Of a DNA stretch of 64,000 nucleotides, positions 54,101-64,000 are shown one piece after another (the first letter of the stretch is position 1; each line of letters opens with the position of its first letter). Location of the stretch: positions 5,466,548 to 5,530,547 of the forward strand of contig JACTAT010000006.1 in NCBI GenBank assembly GCA_014526335.1. Direction: 5' to 3'. Origin of the DNA: Chrysaora quinquecirrha (Eukaryota; Cnidaria; Scyphozoa; Semaeostomeae; Pelagiidae). The translations under genes were made by a program, and so were the position numbers. The notes beneath the pieces are model-generated. The model was not told the DNA's origin and did no database searches. It saw only the letters and a list, made by a program, of their open reading frames with translations.

Positions 54101-56627
54101 TGAGGTTTCAGTCAATAAGAGTAAGGTATTAGGCATAACCTGGGATATGGCAGAAGATAAATTTGAATTTGACCTCACCAAAATAGGAAAAATAGAACAA
54201 GGCTCTAGAATCACCAAGAGATCAATACTCAGCATGATAGCAAAACTGTTTGACCCCCTTGGTTTGATCAGCCCAATTATTGTGAGTGCAAAAGTCCTTT
54301 TTCAGGAACTCTGCACTATGAAGCTTGGATGGGATGATGAATTACCAGAGGATAAGCAAGCACAATGGAAAGAGCTTGTAAGAGAACTTAATTCTATTGG
54401 GAGTATTTCTGTTCCCAGATGTTTATATGCCGGTAATTTAGATGATGTTAAGAATGTTTATTTACACGGATTTGCGGATGCCAGTAAGAAGGCTTACTGT
54501 GCCATGATTTACTTAGTTTATGAGAACAATGATGGAAATTATTCTCAACTGATATGCTCCAAGACAAGGGTAGCCCCTCTTAAAGAACTTAGCATTCCAA
54601 GACTAGAACTTATGTCTGCTAGAATCCTGTCCTCACTAATGGAAACCGTGTACAATGCCTTAAGTAAGCAAGTGAAAATTGATGGATGTAAATATTGGCT
54701 TGATTCAGAAACAGCGTTATACTGGATAAACAATGAAGGTTAATGGCGACAGTTTGTCCATCATAGGGTGAACCAAATTCTTAAGGTTTCGAAGAAAGCA
54801 GATTGGGGTCATTGTGTAGGAGTTTGCAACCCTGCAGATCTAGGATCAAGAGGAGTTTCTGCGAGTATCTTAAAAGGTAGTAGACTGTGGTGGCAGGGTC
54901 CCCATTGGCTTTCCATGGGAAAGGAAAGTTGACCCAGGGAATTTAGGCTTGAGGACTCGCAGGAAGTAAGAGGGGAGCAGAAGAAATCAGCAAATGTATC
55001 TACTGTGATAGATGAGAGTGAGAGAGTGGGCATTTCAGGTATGATCAATTTTAATAAGTTCAGCTCATTGTATAAGTTGCTTAGGATTACGGCTTGGGTC
55101 TTGCGCTTCATCAGAAACATCAAAGAATTAAAACAGGGTAATCATCCAAATGGAGATATGATTAGTGCCTCAGAGATTTCGGAAGCTGAAGAATATTGGA
55201 TCAGAGATGCGCAAGCAATTCTTAGGAAAGAACCTAAGTTTAAGAAACTAGCAACTCAGTTAGGGCTTCAAGAGGAGAAAGGAATTCTAAGGTGTAAGGG
55301 AAGACCTTTAAATTCAGAATTGGAAATAGGGTCTAAGTTTCCTATTATCTTGCCAAGTGATCATAAGCTTACAGCATTGATTATTGAAGATTGTCATGGC
55401 AAAGTCCACCATAATGGCCTGAAGGAAACACTTACTGAATATAGAGCAAGATTTTGGACAACTAAGGGAAGGCAGTATGTAAAGAAAATTATTAGGCCAT
55501 GTAGGGTGTGTAAGAGGGTTCAAGGAAAACCTTATAGGGTGCCCCCTGTGGCTGCATTACCCTCATTCCGCGTAGAAGATGTTGCACCATTTACAAATGT
55601 GGGTGTGGATTTTGCTGGGCCCCTTTATTTTAAGGCCAATGCAGGCCAGATGGAGAAATGCTATATAGTTCTATTTACTTGTTGTACCTCTAAAGCACTT
55701 TATCTTGATCTAATCAAGGATTTGTCAGGTCCAACGTTTTTAAGGAGTTTGAGACGGTTCACATCACGCTGTGGTACACCTTCCTTAGTGAATTCGGACA
55801 ATGCTAAGACATTTAAGTTGGCAAATAAATTCTTAGGGAAACTTGCTCGGGAACATTCAGTGTTTTCATTTTTACAGCAGAAGAGAATCACGTGGAAATT
55901 CAATGTGGAAAGAAGTCCAAGGTGGGGTGGTTATTTTGAAAGGTTAGTGGGGAGTGTTAAACGATGCCTTAGAAAGGTTCTGGGAAATAGTAGATTGTCG
56001 TTGGACGAATTAATCACGGTTTTAGTGGAAATTGAGGGAACACTAAACTCTCGCCCCCTGACGTATGTTTACAATGAATTAGGGTACCACCCACTTACCC
56101 CTTCACATCTAGTCTTTGCAAAGAGATTACCTCATATTGCTGAAGATTTCGAGTATGAAGATAATGAGTTAGACGAAAACTCTGCGATTTACGAGAAACG
56201 ATTTTGGTATTTAATTCAGAAGTTGAATCATTTTTCAGATAGGTGGAAAAGGGAATATTTGACAGAGCTCAGAGAATTTCATAGGAATCACACAGACAAG
56301 GGAGTGGAGGTCTGTGTTGGTGACGTCGTTCTTGTGAAAGAAGACAACATGAAACGCAACGCTTGGAAAATGGGATTGATTACGGAATTAATTAAGGGTA
56401 AGGACGGTATGGTCAGAGCAGCTAAGGTTTGTACATGCGGTAAAGGTAAGCAAGATACATTAAATAGACCTTTACAGAATCTGTATCCGTTTGAAGTTAA
56501 GAGGGAGAGAGATGAAAGTTGTGAGGAGGAACGGGAGGACTGCGAGGTGAGTGAAGCACGGGTGGGTAATGTGAAAGATCCCCGCGCTAACGCTAGACCG
56601 CAGGTGGAAAACGCGCATGTTTCTTGA
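51105..56627 (+). pseudogene. BEL/Pao gag-pol polyprotein with two nonsense codons
   Basis: One frame of 1841 codons, broken only by TAA at 54741-54743 and TGA at 54930-54932. Gag with DUF1759-like helices (ELKKFTGRPQDWQEFWDSY, residues about 150-250); Cys/His motifs CVFCNGEHEPSAC and CFICLNKGHRAFQC (about 370-425); protease DUF1758-like MFDSGSHRTFIK (about 503); RT with IGITPDIEKAFLNIEV and FYVDDLVLG (about 840-930); peptidase A17 region; RNase H with LHGFADASKKAYC (about 1120) and LDSETALYWI (about 1200). Integrase has a zinc-binding HGKVHHNG with CRVC (about 1430-1468), DFAGPLYF (D, about 1502), NSDNAKTF (D, about 1563) and GGYFERLV (E, about 1611). C-terminal DUF5641-like: LNHFSDRWKREYL. 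Catalytic residues all seem present. The two stops fall in and just after RNase H. Confidence 0.9.
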
Positions 56628-56656
56628 CTCTCGATGAGAAGTCAAGGAGGGGAGTG

Positions 56657-57128
56657 TGTGCGGATTTCCAAGTCTTTCTCGTAGGGATTTAAATTTTCTT
56701 TTAGGCGATTGTATGTTTAAGCTTTAATATTCGTAACGACATTCTTTGCATAGATTTAAATTTAGGTTGGGCATTCGGCTCATGATTGTGAGTCAGAATT
56801 TGCGTATATGCTCAGTACCACAGACATTTTATGTTTATCGACTTAAATATTATTTCCTCTTTTGTATAATAAAAATATGTAGCTTGACTCATATTAACGT
56901 ATGTGAAAACTAGGATTGTGATTGGCTGAAACTTTATCGGTGTGTAGTAGAAATTATTGTATGTAAGTTTCTGAAGTTCAGATCTGTAGATGTACGATGC
57001 TGTTCGGATGTTAGATATTTTCGATTATTATGATGATTGCTACAGAAATTTAGAGTGTTTCTCCTGTGTCTGAAATTCTACGGCAAAAATATCCTGAACT
57101 AGTGATAGATTGACTTTAAGTCTTTACA
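56657..57128 (+). repeat. 3' LTR of BEL/Pao
   Basis: 472 bp, same ends as the 5' LTR; differs for example near 56672-56676 (GTC for CGA), 56690 and 56899. Closed by the CTTTT duplication. Confidence 0.9.
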
Positions 57129-57133
57129 CTTTT

Positions 57134-58043
57134 CATCTTATTTCGATGAACATTTGAAACGTTTGCTCCTTGTTTCTGATCGTTTGCGGGAAGCCGAACT
57201 GAAACTGAAACCAGCCAAATGCCACTTTGCTCGCAACATTTCTTGGTTTTCTTGTCCCTTTGTCTAGCGTGTCTCCGGATCCTGAGAAGTTATCTGCGGT
57301 TGAAACCTTTCCTGCTCCAAAAAACGTCAAAGAAGTTTGTGGTTTCCTAGGACTCTGTAACTATTACAGGCAATTTGTCAAGGATTTTGCAAAAAATAGT
57401 GTCACCACTGAATAAGCTTACGAGAAAAGATGTTTTGTTTGTTTGGGATGATGACTGTAAGCATGCATTCGATTTGCTTAAGAAGTATTTATGTTCAGCA
57501 CCAATTCTTGCCTATCCTGAATTTTTGCAACCTTTTCACCTGTATACTGATGCAAGCCAATCTGCGATCGGGTATATCCTAGGCCAGTGTTTCGACAACA
57601 AAGAACATGTCATTGCGTATGGTGGATGCGAACTGAACGCTGCTGAACGTAACTATAGCACAACTGAACACAAAGCATTAGCTGTCGTTGAAGGCATAAA
57701 ACAATATTGTCCCTACTTGACAGGAGCAAAGTTTTATGTGCATTCCGATCATGGGTGTTTATCCTGGTTGATGAAAATTAAAGATCCCACCGGCCGCCTT
57801 GCCCGATGGTCATTACAGTTGCAGCAATACCACTTTGACATTATTCATAGAGCTGGTACTTTGAATGGCAACGTGGACGCACTTTCCCGTCGCACTTATG
57901 CATCACCTGTTTCAATGCCAGTTACAGCTTTGGACGCCCCATGTCCTCCCACGCCAACGCTTTATGACATGCAGCGCCGTGATTCTGATCTCTTGGTAAT
58001 TAACAACTTTCTTGAGGGTGATGTGTTGCCTGCTGATAATTAA
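57134..58043 (+). pseudogene. Gypsy RT C-terminus and RNase H
   Basis: Directly after the BEL duplication: SYFDEHLKRLLLVSDRLREA, then KCHFA, PAPKNVKEVCGFLGLCNYYR, QFVKDFA, a one-base break at about 57390, and the 222-codon frame 57375-58043 with LNKLTRKDVLFVWDDDCKHA, FHLYTDASQSAIGYILGQ, GGCELNAAERNYSTTEHKAL, VHSDHGCLSWLMKIKDPTGR and NGNVDALSRR. YTDASxxAIG, NYSTTExExLA and VHSDHxxLxWL are Gypsy RNase H. The final frame stops at 58043, where a linker to integrase follows. Confidence 0.85.
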
Positions 58044-58100
58044 AAAGCTCGCTCTTTGATTCTCGAAATCGATGATTAATAACTTGATGAAAATGGTATT

Positions 58101-59216
58101 TTGTGTCATCTGTGGACTCCTAGTAAGCGATGTGCACAGTCAATGTCTTCTCAAATCGTTTTGCTTGCATCTCTTGGGCATGCAATCCTAAAGGCTTGTC
58201 ATGACGACCCAACCGCAGCACATCTCGGTGTATTTAAAACATATGAAAAGATTCACGCACGTTTTTATTGGCATGGTATGTTTAAGGATGTTGAACATTG
58301 GTGCAAGTCATGTGTCGACTGCGCCATGAAAAAGATGCCCAGAAACAAGCATAAAGCTCCTTTACTTCCCATTCCAGTAGAGGGTGCCTTTGATCGCGTC
58401 GCTATGGACATTCTTGGGCCATTTCCTGTCACCCACAGCGGCAACCGCTATATCATTGTGTTTTCTGACTATTACACCCATTGGCCAGAAGCATTTGCTC
58501 TTCCATCCATTGAGGCATCGTGCATGGCTTTGTTAATCATAAACGAAATTATGGCTCGGCACGGGTCTCCACACACGCTTTTGTCAGATCGTGGCTCTAA
58601 CTTCCTAGCTTCTGTTGTGAAGGAAGTCTCTAATGTCATCAATACAAGTAGATTGCATACGACGGCTTATTATCCGCAAACGGATGGCCTTGTCGAGAGA
58701 TTCAACGGTACCCTGGCAGAAGCTTTATCAATGTACGTCAGTACTAATCAAAAGGATTGGGATCAGCACCTACAGTTAACACTATTCGCCTACCGCGTCT
58801 CAACAAATGCTACAACACAAGAGACACCATTCTACTTGTTATATGGTTGTGAACCACATCTACCCATCGAAGTCTCTTTGCTTATTCCTCTGTCTAACAT
58901 GTCTTCATCTGTCGCCGAACTTCGCTCTCGTGTCCTCGAAAACCTCGAGAAAGCTCAGCGAATTATTGAATCAAACACACAGCTTGCTCAACAAAGAATG
59001 AAACTGCAGTATGATAAAACCAGCCGCCCAGTGACTTCTGACATTGGATCAAAGGTTTGGGTCTACACCCGAAAAATACGAAAAGGGCTTTCAAAGAAAC
59101 CGTCCCATAACTTTCATGGACCGTACCGGGTCATTGACAAACTCTCGCCAGTTCATTTTAAATTAAGAAGGATCGACAATCGACCAGTCTCTGTTCCAGT
59201 TCACGTGAATCTATGA
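58101..59216 (+). pseudogene. Gypsy integrase
   Basis: 371 codons without a break: zinc-binding HDDPTAAHLG with CKSCVDC (HHCC), a DDE core with AMDILGPF (D), LLSDRGSNFL (D), QTDGLVERFNGTLAE (E) and the usual 35-residue spacing between the last two, then a C-terminal chromo-like/SH3-like region (VWVYTRKIRKGLSKKPSHNF, GPYRVIDKLSPV). It begins 57 bases after the RNase H stop. The frame ends at TGA 59214-59216, where one base seems lost relative to the reading of the next segment. Confidence 0.85.
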
Positions 59217-59476
59217 AGCCTTATTATGATCCTTCTTCTCGACCAATTAGCGCTCCTTCAGACCTCGAGCATTCCTTCGATCTATCCAAATCGGACCTTC
59301 CACAAGACAGCTTTGAGGCCTCTCACCACTTTTCAAATCCTGTGTCAGCTCCTGATCCAGATCCAACTTCTGACCCATATCCAGCTCTGGATCCACAGCT
59401 TCGCACAGATAGCGCGGAACCGCAGATCACTAGTCGGGAAGACTCGTACACACCCAACTTTATCCACGGAATATGA
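59213..59476 (+). pseudogene. Gypsy pol C-terminal extension (out of frame)
   Basis: KPYYDPSSRPISAPSDLEHS, then an S/D/P-rich acidic tail of about 70 residues ending at 59476. VxMKPYYDP directly after the integrase C-terminus is common in Gypsy pol, so this is most likely the original C-terminus, split by a one-base loss at about 59209-59213. It has no env-like signal or membrane segment. Confidence 0.6.
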
Positions 59477-59532
59477 ACTTTCCTTCTTTGTAAAATCAAG
59501 CCAGGAGGCTTGCTCTTCAAAAGGGGGAGCTA

Positions 59533-60028
59533 TGTTGATAATGACCGTGATTCGAACATGAGCAATTAGACATTTCACGTGATCAGCGTATGAACACGAA
59601 CTCGTGTGCGCATGTTCATAAGATCAGTGATTTTGGCGTTTGTAGAATTCTTCCTTTTACCATATTAAGTTTTTGATTGATAGTTCTGTTCTGTTTAACC
59701 ATATTTGGTATTTGCTAGGTGTGTTAAATTCTGTAGTTAGGAACCCACGTTTTGAAAGATAGTCAGTAGTTGTTGAAGATCGCCGAAGAAATGAGAAATA
59801 TAAAGAAGAATTAGATCAGCCGTCGAAGATAAAGAAGATTATATTTTGAAGTAGAAGCAAGACATGGGTTGATTCTGAAAGATAAAGTGTTTCAGTTGTG
59901 TCAAGATCAGACGTTTCTCTGTGTTCAATTCTGCTGACAAGTCGTAAGAGGTCGTAAGTTTGTTTCAGCCTTATTTTCAGTATAAATATTAAAGAAACAG
60001 TTAAACCTAAGAAAAGTGTGGTTTAACA
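59533..60028 (+). repeat. 3' LTR of Gypsy
   Basis: Starts TGTTGATAATG right after a polypurine stretch (AAAAGGGGGAGC) and ends TTTAACA; 496 bp. It preserves the target sequence GATCAGCCG at 59811-59819 that element B interrupts in the 5' LTR. TTTCACGTGATCAG and TGCGCATG near its start are palindrome-like. Confidence 0.85.
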
Positions 60029-60159
60029 ACAGCAAGTTCTAAATTGACCTTGTATTATAAACCTGACTGAGCTGAAATGTTGAATTGATTCATATTTTGA
60101 ATAATTTAATGTTTAAATCCAATGACAGATACTTATTAAATTATCATTAAAAACTCTAC

Positions 60160-60440
60160 ACAATGAAAAATGCCTGGAACAAACCCGAAGATAAAATGGA
60201 AGGTGGAATGTGAATATAGTGATGAGCAGTTGAAAGCAGCCATAAGTGATATTAAGAAGAAGTTATTATCCATAAATAAAGCCAGTCAAATGTATAATAT
60301 ACCTGCTACAACTCATGGTAGAAAGCTTACAGACAAATATTTCCGACGAAGGAAGAAGAACTGGTAGTTGAATGGATAAAAGAGTTTTCCCTAAGGGGAT
60401 TTCCCAAAACACCAAAACAAATATGTATACACCATCGAAA
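60160..60440 (+). pseudogene. pogo/Tigger-type transposase, DNA-binding fragment
   Basis: 65-codon frame from the ATG at 60170: KVECEYSDEQLKAAISDIKK, SINKASQMYNIPATTHGRKL, the psq/CENP-B-type helix-turn-helix. After a break, EEELVVEWIKEFSLRGFPKT and KQICIHHRK look like the second (Tc5-type) HTH. No DDE part follows; the next 60 bases lead into a MITE. N-terminal fragments like this bind the terminal repeats of their own family. Confidence 0.65.
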
Positions 60441-60499
60441 ACCCCTGGTTACCGATAAGTATGAAGTATCTACTTCACTGATTTCGATATAAAAATCAG

Positions 60500-60777
60500 A
60501 CAATGCCTGCCAAAAGTCCTTGGAACATCCCCGTAGTTTTTGAAATACTACGACTCCTCTTCCCTTTCTTACTGGGAAATACAGAAAATCAACCCCCTCC
60601 CCCCAAAACAATGTTGTTCGTCTTTTGTAGAGTCTGAGCTTTCATAAGATGCATTGCGGGTTCTCGTGGGATATTCCCAACCACAGAAAATCAACATTGT
60701 TTGAGGGGGAGGGGTTTTTTCTGCTACCATCTGAGTAAAAATAGTGCGAGTGTTCCAAGACTTTTGGCAGGCATTGT
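60500..60777. mobile_element. 278-bp MITE with about 28-bp terminal inverted repeats
   Basis: Left end ACAATGCCTGCCAAAAGTCC and right end, on the other strand, ACAATGCCTGCCAAAAGTCT; both continue with TTGGAACA. Internal CAACCCCCTCCCCCCAAAAC and its inverse (TTGAGGGGGAGGGGTTTT) form a second inverted pair. Flanks show TA only at the right (60777-60778), so the target duplication is unclear. It follows a pogo-type transposase fragment and may be its non-autonomous partner (inference). Confidence 0.7.
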
Positions 60778-61470
60778 AGATGTGTGTACAATTCGAGGCA
60801 ATTCTACACAGGTGATTAAACAACTCAGTTGGGATCTGGTTCGGGATCTGAACTCTTCATAATCCAGAAATTGTCATCTGATGTACCAATTGGGCCTGAT
60901 GAGCTGTTTAGCTATGATGAATTCTTCAACACAAGAGGTACAAAATTAAATGTCACAAACAAGACTCTTGCTACATTAGGTTAAACTCGTAAACATCCAG
61001 GCAGTTATGCAAACTCTGCATCCAAAAGCTACTGTGCCCCCAAAGATACCCCCAGCATACCAGAAGGAGCAATGCAAGGAGGACAACCCTCTTGAAAAAG
61101 AGAAACTCCAACCAGCAATAAATGTGGGAGCTGTAATGAAAATGAAACTTACCTTTTTGACATATTTGACATAAAAGCACTGAAACTTAAGGATCATTCT
61201 TAAAGAGCAGGGAAACTTAAAGTCACAATTCAAGCTTCGGGAAGACATAACATACTCTAAGGTCCTGAATAACAGGGGTGGTCCTAACAAGCTAGGGTGT
61301 ATGAAAATTGTGTGAAATATAATGAGCAGGGGAGTCGGAATAATTTGGGGGTCCAAAAACCTCGAAAGTGGTACCTAAAAGCCCATTTTGCCTAAGCAAG
61401 TATTTTATATATACAAAACTTTCTTTAAGAGGGAAAAACCGTAAAAATGACAATATATTTCAAACATTAT
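60778..61470. other. no recognisable gene
   Basis: Short frames on both strands (60971-61356) without domain. Nothing that I can support. Confidence 0.35.
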
Positions 61471-62290
61471 GTTAATATTCTTTATGAAACGAATCAAGAT
61501 TAATTCAAAACGATTTTTGAAATGATTATGAAATGAATTAAACTATTTTGGATGGATTCAATATAAGTGGAAGAAATTATGGAGGGTTTGCGTTTCTTCC
61601 AAATCTTTCGGAAATTTTGCAATTTTCCTTGGAAAAAGACACAACATAGATAATTGCACACACCATGGATCATTGCCCCATTCTTAAATTAGATAAGCCA
61701 TGTGTTGCGTTTCAACCCTGTTTCAATGTGTATCCTCCATATGTAAAGAAAATATGCCAGTGTTCTTGCATATTCAAACCCTCGATGTTAATAAATTCGG
61801 AAAGAAATGTTATTACTTCTAAAAACGTTCGATTATTCTCTAAAGTGGGTATCTCAAACTTTGAAAGGGCCTAGGCTCAAGATTGCAGACTGAGTGTTCC
61901 CGTTGATCATATGATAGCATCAGTTTTTAAACTACAAAATTATTCAGAGAATGTCTAGTATTTTGAGTTATTCTCCAAAATCTAAACAAAAATGGTTGTC
62001 AAAGGATAATCGAAGCATGTTTTAAAATTTAAATATGTTGTTTCTCGATTTGACATGAACTGAAACGATTTTGAAACCAACTGAAATGTTTTTGAAACTA
62101 TTATGAAATGAAATGAAACGATTTTCAAACTATTTGAAATGATTAGAAACGATTTGAAACTATATGATAATGAATTAAAATGATTCAGCGGAGCAGTAAG
62201 AATTTCTGAAACAATTAAATTCAATTCAAAATCGTTTTAATGATGTTGGTGAAATGATTTCTCAAAACGAATTGAAACAATCATTTTAAC
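61471..62290. repeat. diverged tandem-like AT-rich repeat (GAAACGATTTT-type)
   Basis: Words GAAACGATTTTGAAA, GAAATGATTATGAAA and GAAACTATTTGAAA recur irregularly from 61490 to 61560 and more densely from 62060 to 62280, with a spacing of 10-20 bases. It looks like a decayed minisatellite. A 69-codon plus frame at 61665-61874 lies between and has no domain. Confidence 0.5.
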
Positions 62291-62411
62291 ATGGTCCCTT
62301 ATTCATAATGAAATTAAGTTTTTAATACTGAGCATTTTCTTGAATAGAAAAGTGATTTAACGGCAAAAACAACAACTTTTAATTTGCAAAACATGTTTCG
62401 GACATGCACTG

Positions 62412-62870
62412 CAGGGGCGGATCCAGGGGGTTGCTAGAGTTGCTCAAGCAACTGTCAAATTTTTCAAATAATGAAAGTCGATTTTTTTGTTTTCAATGTT
62501 TGTTTTCATGTCTCACTGCGCGAACTAAATTTATTGATATCCCTTCTTCGTTAAAAGTTTCAGAATTCAATATTTAATTAACCACTGCGGAGGCAGATTT
62601 ACATTTATTTAGGAATTCAATGGTCGTTTCTGCTAATTTCCAGACTGGAATAATGCTTCACTGTTTGAATGAACCAATCAATAGACAGAAAATGTTGCTC
62701 TCCGCCAATGGCTTCTCGAGTTTTCAGAATTGGCGGGAGCAACCTTGGGCCAATCGTTTACTGCATACTGAGCAACCGTGATTAAAGCTTAACCAATCAA
62801 AACCTGGCATTGAGGGTGCTCCATTTGTCTCTGTTTGAGCGGGAGCAACCTCAAGCAACTCTCTGGTTTT
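62412..62870. repeat. possible hAT-type non-autonomous element (one end)
   Basis: CAGGGGCGGATCCAGGGGG at 62412-62430 has the look of a hAT-type terminal repeat (CAGGG start). A second, inverted GAGCAAC/GTTGCTC pairing relates 62430-62450 with 62845-62860, but no matching CCCTG end was seen within the window. Confidence 0.35.
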
Positions 62871-63028
62871 GAAATTTCTAGTTATCCAATTATATTGCTT
62901 GAAAATAGTGCATTTTACCCAACGTGCATTGGCAGCAGTGACGAGGACGACAAGCAGGTTTGAGTAGCAATTCGGTTGATGCAGTGAAATGGCTGCCTGT
63001 AGTAAACCTGAAAGTGTGCTTGAAAAGC

Positions 63029-63090
63029 TCTATAATATTAAATAATCCTGGTAAATCTGATAATATTAAATGATCCTGGTAAATCTGATG
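63029..63090. repeat. tandem duplication, 28-bp unit
   Basis: Two consecutive units of TAATATTAAATAATCCTGG and AAATCTGA type, differing at one base (AATAATCC versus AATGATCC), followed by a partial third. A small recent-looking duplication without gene context. Confidence 0.75.
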
Positions 63091-64000
63091 ATATTTCTGG
63101 AATTATCAATGAATGTAACAGAGTAATAGAAAAGGAGATTTTTCGGACATGAAGTTCCCAGAGAGTCAGAGGGAAAGATGTGGTAATCTTCGCACCGTAA
63201 GGTAAAAAAATAGACTGGAAAGTCAACTTATGTCTCTTTATCATATTCCTAAAATCGGCTTTTTGTTTGATTATTTTCATTAATGCTTCATCGACAGATA
63301 AAAGTCTGAAAAAGCTCATTTTTAGTAGGAAGGAAGTAGGAAAGGAAGAAATGTAACTTCGGTCGATGATAGGATTTATTCTTTTTCAAAATTTATTCTC
63401 GATTTATTTCGCGATAATTTTCTTCAAAAGCATAAGATTTTTCAAGTTTTAGATTAGTTATTGCCAGTGTATATCCTCTTTGTTTTGCCAATATAATTTC
63501 TAAGTGAATCCTCCAAGAGTTTTCTTGAAATTCTTGATAGGCCCGGCAGTTCTGTTGCGTGATTGAGGCTTACCGTGTACAGTACAACCGTTTCTATGAG
63601 TACAACAGTGGGCATATTTTTAGAATCTGACAATGTTCTTTGGTTTGTCCATATTAACGACTCATTACGAGTTTTGTTTCTCTTGAAAATACATATCGAA
63701 GTTAGCTGGGAATTTTTTAATAAGCAATTAGAATATATTATGCTGTAAACCATACTTTTACATACTTTACTGTAATTAAATTGATAACAGAGATAAGGCA
63801 GCAATTTTCTTACAATACATAATCATAATGAACCAATGCTCTTGCTCTATAGAACTCTGGCAAATGGCAATTGTTTGTATAGCGCAGCTTCCATTGCATT
63901 AATTGGACATGCAAGCTTATCAATGCATCTTCCTTGTGTTACAAGTATTGAGCTGTACAATATTACAGTTTTGTCCTATCATAGCATTAAAGTAGTTATT
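63091..64000. other. no recognisable gene
   Basis: Frames at 63038-63319 and 63454-63804 (minus) have no domain I recognise; a peptide with YIGKTKRIYTG lies at the start of the latter but does not by itself make a GIY-YIG case. Nothing that I can support. Confidence 0.35.

Larger units (their letters stand above)
50586..57128 (+). mobile_element. full-length BEL/Pao retrotransposon inserted in Gypsy RT
   Basis: LTRs of 472 bp at both ends (50586-51057, 56657-57128), differing at about 11 positions by eye (about 97.7% identity). Five-base target duplication CTTTT at 50581-50585 and 57129-57133. A tRNA-primer-binding region follows the 5' LTR (TGGTCCACCGATC at 51058). One gag-pol frame at 51105-56627. 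Polypurine tract AAGGAGGGGAG before the 3' LTR (about 56644-56654). Gypsy RT resumes right after the duplication, so both borders are exact. Confidence 0.95.
44274..60028 (+). mobile_element. Gypsy LTR retrotransposon carrying four nested insertions
   Basis: Parts in order: 5' LTR remnant (44274-44305 and 47012-47224, split by element B), gag (47884-49370, with two small insertions), a region of unknown role (49370-50044), RT (50079-50585, cut by BEL), RT end and RNase H (57134-58043), integrase (58101-59476), polypurine tract (59523-59529) and 3' LTR (59533-60028). The 5' LTR lacks about the first 255 bases and is joined to LINE sequence at 44273. Gag-pol is broken in several places. Confidence 0.85.

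Noticed and set aside
59213..59476. Possible env or accessory gene after Gypsy integrase
   Set aside because: The segment begins with the usual end of Gypsy pol and lacks any signal peptide or membrane helix; a one-base loss explains the separate frame.
62412..62870. Complete hAT MITE
   Set aside because: Only one plausible end seen; no matching inverted end or 8-bp duplication.
63454..63804. GIY-YIG domain
   Set aside because: Only YIGKTKRIYTG-like residues; no CxxC, no Arg/His pattern, wrong order.

Overview
This is a eukaryotic, almost certainly metazoan, window that is AT-rich and made almost wholly of mobile-element sequence. No intact single-copy host gene, tRNA, rRNA or prokaryotic feature could be supported. 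The mix of elements (Penelope-like elements with hammerhead motifs, BEL/Pao, Gypsy and Copia LTR elements, CR1/L2-group LINEs, P-element and hAT transposases, a pogo-type fragment, a Polinton-like DNA polymerase fragment, many non-autonomous inverted-repeat elements) suggests a marine invertebrate. A cnidarian is my first guess because several degenerate ORFs recall repeat families familiar from cnidarian genomes, but sponge, mollusc or hemichordate cannot be excluded.

Layout. 1-2.5 kb: a family B DNA polymerase fragment, then a minus-strand Penelope-like element (PLE) end. 2.9-4.8 kb: a degenerate gene recalling DUF6729-type proteins. 5.1-7.6 kb: a decayed BEL/Pao element. 8.75-10.85 kb: a nearly complete PLE (RT plus GIY-YIG) with a well-formed hammerhead ribozyme motif just after it. 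14-15 kb: a second minus-strand PLE end with a hairpin. 16.7-17 kb: a helix-turn-helix fragment of an integrase-like gene. 18.2-21 kb: a hAT-like transposase pseudogene split by a 1.64-kb long-inverted-repeat element. 21-28.5 kb: TTAA-flanked elements in opposite orientations, a second hAT pseudogene, a Copia remnant and a TA-flanked MITE. 28.7-37.5 kb: two long LINEs, one per strand, with different ORF1 types (CCCH zinc fingers versus an SGNH esterase). 38.5-42 kb: an uncharacterised repetitive gene family and a P-element transposase pseudogene. 42.5-44.3 kb: an internally deleted LINE.

44.3-60.0 kb is a nested stack. A Gypsy retrotransposon has (i) a 2.7-kb element with about 500-bp inverted repeats and an internal minisatellite inside its 5' LTR, (ii) a 197-bp hairpin insertion with a 15-bp target duplication, (iii) a SINE-like insertion in gag, and (iv) a full-length 6.5-kb BEL/Pao element, with 472-bp LTRs and a 5-bp target duplication, inside the reverse transcriptase. 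The BEL element is the youngest-looking: its LTRs differ at about 11 positions by my reading and its 1.8-kilocodon ORF has only two stops. 60-64 kb holds a pogo-like transposase fragment, a 278-bp MITE and degenerate simple repeats.

The elements do not form a pathway; they relate by insertion order. The most distinctive signal is a pair of long-inverted-repeat elements (18271-19909 and 44306-47011). They share TAGYG...CACTA termini, exact 3-bp target duplications and TGACGTCA palindromes, and each can be placed to the base because the disrupted host sequence is known or inferable. All coordinates were worked out by eye; identities of diverged families are inferences from motif patterns.
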